A stretch of DNA of 10,165 nucleotides from an uncultured Novosphingobium sp. GTDB lineage: Bacteria > Pseudomonadota > Alphaproteobacteria > Sphingomonadales > Sphingomonadaceae. Both the position numbers and the translations under genes were made by a program. The stretch covers positions 1 to 10,165 of the forward strand of contig CALCQB010000210.1 in the NCBI GenBank assembly GCA_937897535.1. The letters run 5' to 3'. Positions 5,196 through 10,165 of this stretch are shown in pieces; within the stretch, counting starts at the first letter, position 1, and the number at the start of each line of letters is the position of its first letter. The notes below the pieces were generated by a model, which did not search any database, had not been told where the DNA came from, and saw only the letters and a program-made list of their open reading frames with translations.

Positions 5196-7260
5196 AGACT
5201 AGGCTAGACTTCTTGCACCTTCGCCAGTGATGCAACAACGGCTCGGTGTAGCCGCTCGGCTGCTCCACACCCTTGAAGACCAGATCGAGCGCGGCGCGGA
5301 ACGCGGGGGCGTCTTCGTTGCCGGTCAGCGGTTCGTAGGCCGGATCGCCCGCGTTCTGGGCATCGACCTTGGCCGCCATCCGCCGCAAGCTGTCCATCAC
5401 CTGCTCGGTGGTGCAGACCCCGTGGAGCAGCCAGTTGGCCAGGTGCTGCGATGAAATCCGCAGCGTCGCGCGGTCTTCCATCAGGCCGACGTCGTTGATG
5501 TCGGGAACCTTGGAGCAGCCAACCCCAGCATCGATCCAGCGCACGACATAGCCGAGCAGTCCTTGCGCGTTGTTGTCGAGCTCCTCGCGGACCTCTTCGT
5601 CCGACCAGTTGGTTCCTTCGGCCAGCGGCACGGTCAGCAGCGGCTCCAGCCCCGGCGTCGGCTGGCCAGCCAGCTCGCGCTGGACCGCAAACACGTCGAC
5701 CGCGTGGTAATGCATCGCGTGGAGCGTCGCGGCGGTCGGGCTCGGTACCCAGGCGGTGTTGGCCCCGGCCCGGGGGTGGCCGATCTTCTGGACCATCATC
5801 TCGCCCATCAGGTCGGGCGCGGCCCACATCCCCTTGCCGATCTGGGCCTTGCCTGAAAGCCCGCAAGCGAGGCCGATCTGGACGTTGCGCGCTTCGTAAG
5901 CGGCGATCCACGCGCTCTTCTTCATGTCGCCCTTGCGGACCATCGGCCCGGCACGCATCGAGGTGTGGATTTCGTCGCCGGTCCGGTCGAGAAATCCGGT
6001 GTTGATGAACACGATCCGGTCCCGCACCGCATGGATGCAGGCGGCGAGGTTGGCGGATGTGCGGCGCTCCTCGTCCATCACTCCGACCTTGATCGTGTTG
6101 CGGGCCAGGCCGAGCAGGTCCTCGACCGCGTCGAACAGGTCGTTGGTAAAGCCGCATTCCTCCGGCCCATGCTGCTTGGGCTTGACGATATAGATAGAAC
6201 CGCAGCGGCTGTTGGCATGCTGGCCCAGCCCAGCCAGACCGATCGCCCCGATGGCGCTGGTCAGCACCGCGTCCATGATCCCCTCGGGAATCTCGCTGCC
6301 GTCGCCCAGCAGGATTGCCGGGTTGGTCATCAGGTGCCCGACATTGCGAACGAACAGCAACGAACGGCCGGGCAGGGTCAGGTCGCCCCACTGCCGGTCG
6401 GCATTGAGCCTGCGGGTCAGGGTCTTGCCGCCCTTCTCAAAGCTCTCCGCCAGATCGCCACGGATCACGCCGAGCCAGTTGGCGTAGGCCAGCAGCTTGT
6501 CTTCGGCATCGACCGCCGCCACCGAATCCTCCAGATCGCAGATCGTGGTCAGCGCGCTTTCGAGCAGCACGTCGGCAATGCCGAGCGGATCATCCTGCCC
6601 GACAGGGCTGCTTGGATCGACTACAACTTCGATGTGCAGGCCATTGTTGCGGAACAGGAAACCGCCGTCGCGCGCCGCGACAAGGTGCTCGCTCACCCCG
6701 CCGGTCAGCGCCGCTTGCCAGCCCGGAATGGCGCGATCGAGAAACGCCCGCACCGCCGCGACCACCGCTGCGCCGCGAACCCTGTCGTACCCGCCCGGCC
6801 GCGCCGGCGGCGCATCGAGCGCATCGGTGCCGTAGTAGGCGTCATAGAGGCTCCCCCACCGCGCATTGGCGGCGTTGAGCAGGAATCGCGCGTTGAGCAC
6901 CGGGACCACCAGTTGCGGCCCGGCCATCGTCGCGATCTCGGCATCGACGTTCTGGGTGCCGATCCGGAACGGTGCGGGTTCGGGAACGAGGTAGCCGATT
7001 TCGCGCAGGAAGGTCTGGTATTCGCCCTGATCGATCGGTTTGCCAGCATGAGCAAGGTGCCAGGCGTCGATCTGTGCCTGCAAATCATGGCGCTTGGCCA
7101 GCAGCGCGCGGTTCACCGGCACGAACCGGTCCAGCAGCGCCGCAAACCCGCTCCAGAACGCCTGCGCATCCTTGCCCAGCGGGGCCAGCACCTCGGCCTC
7201 GACGAAGGCAGCCAGCGCCGCGTCGACTTTCAGTCCCGCCTTCTCAACCCGATCGTTCAT
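5194..7260 (-). CDS. glcB: Malate synthase G
   Basis: Malate synthase G condenses glyoxylate with acetyl-CoA to give malate and CoA, the second step of the glyoxylate bypass and the outlet for glycolate-derived glyoxylate. It is a monomeric Mg-dependent TIM-barrel enzyme of the cytoplasm. At 688 residues it is slightly shorter than E. coli GlcB (723). By alignment from memory to the Mycobacterium tuberculosis enzyme, the glyoxylate-binding Arg is R305 (FVRNVGHLMTNP), the metal ligands are E397 (MDEERRTS) and D425 (GFLDRTGDE), and the catalytic base is D596 (LMEDRATLR). C582 (GVGCSKVPDI) is the cysteine known to be redox-sensitive in homologues. ATG at 7260 has GAGG a few bases upstream. The last residues (CKKSSLV) lie at the edge of the low-GC patch and may be altered. 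There is no linked glycolate oxidase or isocitrate lyase gene in view. Confidence 0.96.
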   Translation of the reverse strand: MNDRVEKAGLKVDAALAAFVEAEVLAPLGKDAQAFWSGFAALLDRFVPVNRALLAKRHDLQAQIDAWHLAHAGKPIDQGEYQTFLREIGYLVPEPAPFRIGTQNVDAEIATMAGPQLVVPVLNARFLLNAANARWGSLYDAYYGTDALDAPPARPGGYDRVRGAAVVAAVRAFLDRAIPGWQAALTGGVSEHLVAARDGGFLFRNNGLHIEVVVDPSSPVGQDDPLGIADVLLESALTTICDLEDSVAAVDAEDKLLAYANWLGVIRGDLAESFEKGGKTLTRRLNADRQWGDLTLPGRSLLFVRNVGHLMTNPAILLGDGSEIPEGIMDAVLTSAIGAIGLAGLGQHANSRCGSIYIVKPKQHGPEECGFTNDLFDAVEDLLGLARNTIKVGVMDEERRTSANLAACIHAVRDRIVFINTGFLDRTGDEIHTSMRAGPMVRKGDMKKSAWIAAYEARNVQIGLACGLSGKAQIGKGMWAAPDLMGEMMVQKIGHPRAGANTAWVPSPTAATLHAMHYHAVDVFAVQRELAGQPTPGLEPLLTVPLAEGTNWSDEEVREELDNNAQGLLGYVVRWIDAGVGCSKVPDINDVGLMEDRATLRISSQHLANWLLHGVCTTEQVMDSLRRMAAKVDAQNAGDPAYEPLTGNEDAPAFRAALDLVFKGVEQPSGYTEPLLHHWRRCKKSSLV

Positions 7261-7412
7261 TTGTCCTCACAACGCATGGCGCGCCAGCGCGGGGGCGCTG
7301 CCGCAGGGAGTGTCAACGATTCCGGGGAGGAATGCCAGCGCTATGCCGCAACTGCGAAGGGAAGGCAACGGGGGTTGGACTGCCGCGCGCGCTCGGCTAG
7401 GGAAGGTTTCAG
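7261..7412. promoter_or_regulatory. Divergent promoter region between glcB and the ast-linked operon
   Basis: This 152-bp region must serve both directions. For glcB the minus strand shows a perfect TTGACA (7316-7311), although no good -10 follows 17 bases later. Beside it are two dyads: ATTCC-N5-GGAAT (7319-7333) and CAGCGC-N4-GCGCTG (7285-7300), which bracket the hexamer and are plausible operators. For the plus strand, TTGGAC (7375-7380), a 17-base spacer and TAGGGA (7398-7403) form a weak promoter. The -10 overlaps the GGAAGG ribosome site of the hydrolase gene, the same layout as upstream of 3835. No known regulator motif was recognised. Confidence 0.4.
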
Positions 7413-8624
7413 ATGCAAGCATTTACCCCTTCCGAAACCGCGCTGCTGGACAGCGTTGATGCCGCCCCGATGCTCGGCCAGGTTCAGGCGTGGAGTGCGG
7501 TCAACACCGGCACTGGCAACCTAGCGGGCCTCGCCGAGCAGGCGGCGCTGCTGGCCGATGCCTTTGCGGCGTTGCCGGGTGCAATCGCCCTGGAAGCGCC
7601 CGGCCGGGTCAGCGCCGTCACCCCCGCCGGAGCCGAAGCGCCGGTCGAATACGGCAAGCATCTGGTGTTGCGGGTGCGGCCAGAGGTGCAGCGCCGGTTC
7701 CTGCTGACCGGCCACATGGACACGGTATTCCCCGCCAGCCACCCGTTCCAGCAGCAGGTCTGGCTCGACGAGACCACCTTGAACGGCCCCGGCGTGGCCG
7801 ACATGAAGGGCGGGATCGCGGTGATCCTGGCCGCGCTGAAGGCGTTCGAGGGCACCGCTGCCGCCGCCCAGGTCGGCTATGACGTGATGATCAATTCGGA
7901 CGAGGAAACCGGCAGCCTGTCTTCCGCCACGCTGATCGCCCGGCTGGCACAGGGCAAAGCCACCGCGCTTACCTACGAGCCCTCCGCCCTGCCCGATGGG
8001 ACGCTGACGGGCGCGCGGGCCGGGAGCGGCAACTGGAGCCTGACCGTGCGCGGCAAGTCGGCTCACGCCGGGCGCAATCCCGATGACGGCCGCAACGCGC
8101 TGGTCGCGGCCGCTGCTTTGGCGCTGGGCCTCAAGGCGCTTCACCGCGACGGGCTGAGCGTGAATCCGGCCCGGATCGATGGTGGCAGTGCCAACAACGT
8201 CGTGCCCGATCTGGCGGTGCTGCGCTTCAACATCCGCCCGCGCGAACTGGCCATGGCCGAACTGTTCGCGGCCGAACTGGCCGCGCTGATCGCCCGGATC
8301 GAGGCCGAGCACGAAGTGTCGGTCCACACCCACGGCGGGATCAGCCGCCCACCCAAGCCGGTCGATGCCCGCGCCGAAAAGCTGTTCGGGATCGTCGAGG
8401 AATGCTCGGCGCTGCTGGGCCAGCCGATCACCCGGATCGCCTCGGGCGGGGTCTGCGACGGTAACAATATCGCCGCCTGCGGCGTGCCGGTGGTCGACAC
8501 CATGGGCGTGCGCGGCGGGGCGATTCACTCGCCCGATGAATTCCTGATCGTACCCAGCCTTGAGGAACGCGCGAAGCTGTCCGCGCTGGTCCTCCATCGC
8601 CTTGCCACCGGAGCCCCGCTTTGA
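7413..8624 (+). CDS. M20-family metallohydrolase (glutamate carboxypeptidase / desuccinylase type)
   Basis: This is a zinc-dependent amidohydrolase of the M20 family, which cleaves N-acyl amino acids or peptides. The 403 residues show the full di-metal site: H101 in GHMDTVFP (with D103), D130 in GPGVADMKGG, the E164-E165 pair in SDEETGS (catalytic base and ligand), E189 in YEP and H372 in AIHSPDEF. The lid/dimerisation domain runs from about 200 to 310 (NWSLTVRGKSAHAGRNP). The GHMDTVFP and GVADMKGG forms resemble carboxypeptidase G2-type enzymes, which release glutamate from N-acyl-glutamates. ATG 7413 follows GGAAGG by 6 bases. Its stop overlaps the astA start, so it is cotranslated with arginine catabolism genes. 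Inference: it could hydrolyse N-succinylglutamate, the last step of that pathway, normally done by the unrelated AstE. The substrate is not proven; acetylornithine deacetylase or a general aminoacylase are alternatives. Confidence 0.85.
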   Translation: MQAFTPSETALLDSVDAAPMLGQVQAWSAVNTGTGNLAGLAEQAALLADAFAALPGAIALEAPGRVSAVTPAGAEAPVEYGKHLVLRVRPEVQRRFLLTGHMDTVFPASHPFQQQVWLDETTLNGPGVADMKGGIAVILAALKAFEGTAAAAQVGYDVMINSDEETGSLSSATLIARLAQGKATALTYEPSALPDGTLTGARAGSGNWSLTVRGKSAHAGRNPDDGRNALVAAAALALGLKALHRDGLSVNPARIDGGSANNVVPDLAVLRFNIRPRELAMAELFAAELAALIARIEAEHEVSVHTHGGISRPPKPVDARAEKLFGIVEECSALLGQPITRIASGGVCDGNNIAACGVPVVDTMGVRGGAIHSPDEFLIVPSLEERAKLSALVLHRLATGAPL

Positions 8625-9652
8625 CCCATGTGATCCGCGCCGCCTTGCCCGGCGACCTTCAGCATATCTACGAGATGGCCAAGCGCACCGGCGGGGGCTT
8701 CACCAACCTGCCGCCCGATCGCAAGGCGCTGACCGCCAAGCTCGAGCGCAGCCACGCCGGGTTCACGCGGGACGGCGAAGATCTGGGCGACGACCTGTTC
8801 TTCTTCGTGCTGGAAAACACCGAGACCGGCGAAGTGCGCGGGACTTGCCAGATCTTCTCGGCGGTCGGGCTCAAATGGCCGTTCTATTCGTACCGGATCG
8901 GGGCGCTGACCCAGCATAGCGAAGAACTGGGCCGGACCTTCCGGGCCGATATCCTCAACCTGTCGACCGACCTGGAGGGCGCCAGCGAAGTCGGCGGGTT
9001 GTTCCTGCACCCCGGCGAGCGCGCCGGGGGCCTCGGCATGCTGATCGCCCGCAGCCGCTACCTGTTCATCAGGGGCCACCGTGAACGCTTTGCCGACCGC
9101 TGCATCGCCGAATTGCGCGGGGTGATCGACGAGGCTGGCGGTTCCCCGTTCTGGGATGGTGTCGCAGGGCGGTTCTTCGGAATGAGCTTTCAGGACGCCG
9201 ACGAATTCAACGCCAAGTTCGGCAACCAGTTCATCGCCGATCTGATGCCCAAGCACCCGGTTTATATCGCGATGCTTTCCGAGCCGGCCAAGCACGTGAT
9301 CGGCGTTCCGCATCCTTCGGGCCGGGCGGCGATGCGGATGCTCGAGAACGAAGGCTTCGCTTGGGAAAACTACATCGACATCTTCGATGGCGGCCCGACC
9401 ATGACCGTTCGCACCGACCAGATCCGCTCGGTCCGTGAAGCGCGTGAGGCGCAGGTCGTCGCGATCGACGCGAAGCTGGGCGAGCACGAAGCCAGCAACA
9501 AGCACCTGATCGCGCGCGGCCGGATGGCTGATTTCCGCTGCACCTATGGCTGGATCGAGGACCGCGACGGCGGGATCGCGCTCGATCCGGATTGCGCGAA
9601 GGTGCTCGGCGTCGGCCCCGGTGACACGGTCACTCACGTGGCGCGGTGGTGA
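8621..9652 (+). CDS. astA: Arginine N-succinyltransferase
   Basis: AstA transfers succinyl from succinyl-CoA to the alpha-amino group of arginine, the committing step of the arginine succinyltransferase (AST) pathway that yields glutamate, succinate, ammonia and CO2. The 343 residues match the E. coli enzyme (344). Recognisable segments are RTGGGFTNLPPD (22-33), EVGGLFLHPGER (123-134), GRFFGMSFQDAD (183-194), FIADLMPKHPVYIAML (204-219) and VIGVPHPSGRAAMRMLENEGF. By position, H231 in that last segment is the likely proton donor (E. coli H229). The TTG start at 8621 is chosen over GTG 8630 because GGAG (8610-8613) lies 7 bases upstream. The TTGA string overlaps the hydrolase stop codon by 3 bases, the classic coupled arrangement. 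astB starts 3 bases after the stop. Confidence 0.95.
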   Translation: MTHVIRAALPGDLQHIYEMAKRTGGGFTNLPPDRKALTAKLERSHAGFTRDGEDLGDDLFFFVLENTETGEVRGTCQIFSAVGLKWPFYSYRIGALTQHSEELGRTFRADILNLSTDLEGASEVGGLFLHPGERAGGLGMLIARSRYLFIRGHRERFADRCIAELRGVIDEAGGSPFWDGVAGRFFGMSFQDADEFNAKFGNQFIADLMPKHPVYIAMLSEPAKHVIGVPHPSGRAAMRMLENEGFAWENYIDIFDGGPTMTVRTDQIRSVREAREAQVVAIDAKLGEHEASNKHLIARGRMADFRCTYGWIEDRDGGIALDPDCAKVLGVGPGDTVTHVARW

Positions 9653-9655
9653 GCC

Positions 9656-10165
9656 GTGGCCGTGGTTGAAATCAACTTCGACGGGATCATCGGCCCTTCG
9701 CACAATTACGCCGGGCTCAGCCTCGGCAACCTTGCCTCGGCCAGCCACGCCGGGGACCCGGCCTTCCCGCGCGCGGCGGCGCTGCAGGGGCTGGCCAAGA
9801 TGCGGCACAATCTGGCGCTCGGGCTCACGCAGGGATTTCTGCTGCCCCTGCCCCGACCCAACGCCGCGTTCCTCGCCGCGATCGGCGCGGATGGCACCCA
9901 GAACCCGCGGCTGACCGCGGCGGCCTGGTCGGCCAGTTCGATGTGGACCGCCAATGCCGCGACCGTCTCGCCGGGCGCCGATACCGCCGATGGCCGCTGC
10001 CACCTGACCGCTGCCAATCTTGTCACCATGCCGCACCGCAGCCAGGAATGGCCCGACACGGTCCACCAGTTGCGGCTGGCCTTTGCCGACCAGAACCATT
10101 TTGCGGTGCATGACGCGGTGCCGCCCTGCTTTGGCGATGAAGGCGCGGCCAACCATATGCGGATG
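9656..10165 (+). CDS. astB: N-succinylarginine dihydrolase, N-terminal 170 residues (3' end outside window)
   Basis: AstB hydrolyses N2-succinylarginine to N2-succinylornithine, two ammonia and CO2, the second AST step. The frame is open from GTG 9656 to the window end (170 codons of an expected 440 or so). It begins VEINFDGIIGPSHNYAGLSLGN, a clear match to the AstB N terminus, and continues with SSMWTANAATVSPGADTADG (94-113), HLTAANL (116-122) and GDEGAANHMRM (160-170). E162 is the Glu of the Cys-His-Glu triad in this amidinotransferase-fold enzyme; the Cys and His lie beyond the window. GTG 9656 is preferred over GTG 9662 because GGTGA (9648-9652), which includes the astA stop, sits 3 bases upstream, where that part of the anti-Shine-Dalgarno pairing should lie. 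The two starts differ by two codons only. Confidence 0.95.
   Translation, partial: MAVVEINFDGIIGPSHNYAGLSLGNLASASHAGDPAFPRAAALQGLAKMRHNLALGLTQGFLLPLPRPNAAFLAAIGADGTQNPRLTAAAWSASSMWTANAATVSPGADTADGRCHLTAANLVTMPHRSQEWPDTVHQLRLAFADQNHFAVHDAVPPCFGDEGAANHMRM

Larger units (their letters stand above)
4515..5200. other. Low-GC patch, probable horizontally acquired insert
   Basis: Hand counting over 4561-5160 gives about 280 G or C in 600 bases (47%), whereas sampled flanking coding lines reach about 70%. The drop begins inside the last codons of the phosphatidyltransferase gene and ends at the last codons of glcB. The patch holds a single minus-strand gene. No transposase, integrase, tRNA or obvious long terminal repeats were found, so the mode of entry is unknown. 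The boundaries are approximate. Confidence 0.7.

Noticed and set aside
5965..7524. A 519-codon plus-strand frame opposite glcB
   Set aside because: It is antisense to the catalytic core of malate synthase and runs on through the divergent promoter region; no family resemblance.
8525..10156. A 543-codon minus-strand frame opposite astA and astB
   Set aside because: It is a shadow of the plus-strand genes in GC-rich DNA. The plus strand carries AstA and AstB motifs throughout.

Overview
The window looks like chromosomal DNA of an alphaproteobacterium, most likely a sphingomonad (Novosphingobium, Sphingomonas or Erythrobacter type). The reasons are the high GC content (roughly 65-70% in the core genes, by eye and spot counts), the frequent GTG and TTG starts, the lptD-surA-pdxA-rsmA gene order, and the protein sequences themselves. 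I could not run a search, so this placement is a judgement from family recognition.

Left part, plus strand (1-4548). The 3' end of lptD (outer-membrane LPS transporter) is followed by surA (periplasmic chaperone), pdxA (vitamin B6 synthesis) and rsmA/ksgA (16S rRNA dimethyltransferase). surA, pdxA and rsmA are tightly packed, with a 10-bp gap and then an 8-bp overlap, so they are probably cotranscribed. This is the ancient envelope-biogenesis/B6/rRNA cluster known from E. coli, but apaG and apaH do not follow. A CDP-alcohol phosphatidyltransferase of unknown substrate comes next, with its own promoter-like sequence.

Middle (about 4515-5196). A low-GC patch (about 47% GC by hand count over 4561-5160) sits between the 3' ends of the phosphatidyltransferase gene and the malate synthase gene. 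It carries one minus-strand orphan gene whose product has an Arg-x4-His motif of the HEPN type. This is the clearest sign of horizontal acquisition here and the most likely place for something undescribed, but the function is not known.

Right part. glcB (malate synthase G, minus strand, 5194-7260) diverges from a plus-strand operon. The operon begins with an M20-family metallohydrolase (7413-8624), then astA (8621-9652) and the start of astB (9656 to the window end). astA and astB are the first two steps of the arginine succinyltransferase pathway, which turns arginine into glutamate and succinate. The M20 gene is translationally coupled to astA, so it may serve the same pathway, possibly as a substitute for the usual last enzyme AstE. 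The 152-bp divergent region between glcB and the ast operon contains short dyads and a consensus -35 hexamer.

No tRNA, rRNA, CRISPR array, transposase or integrase was seen.
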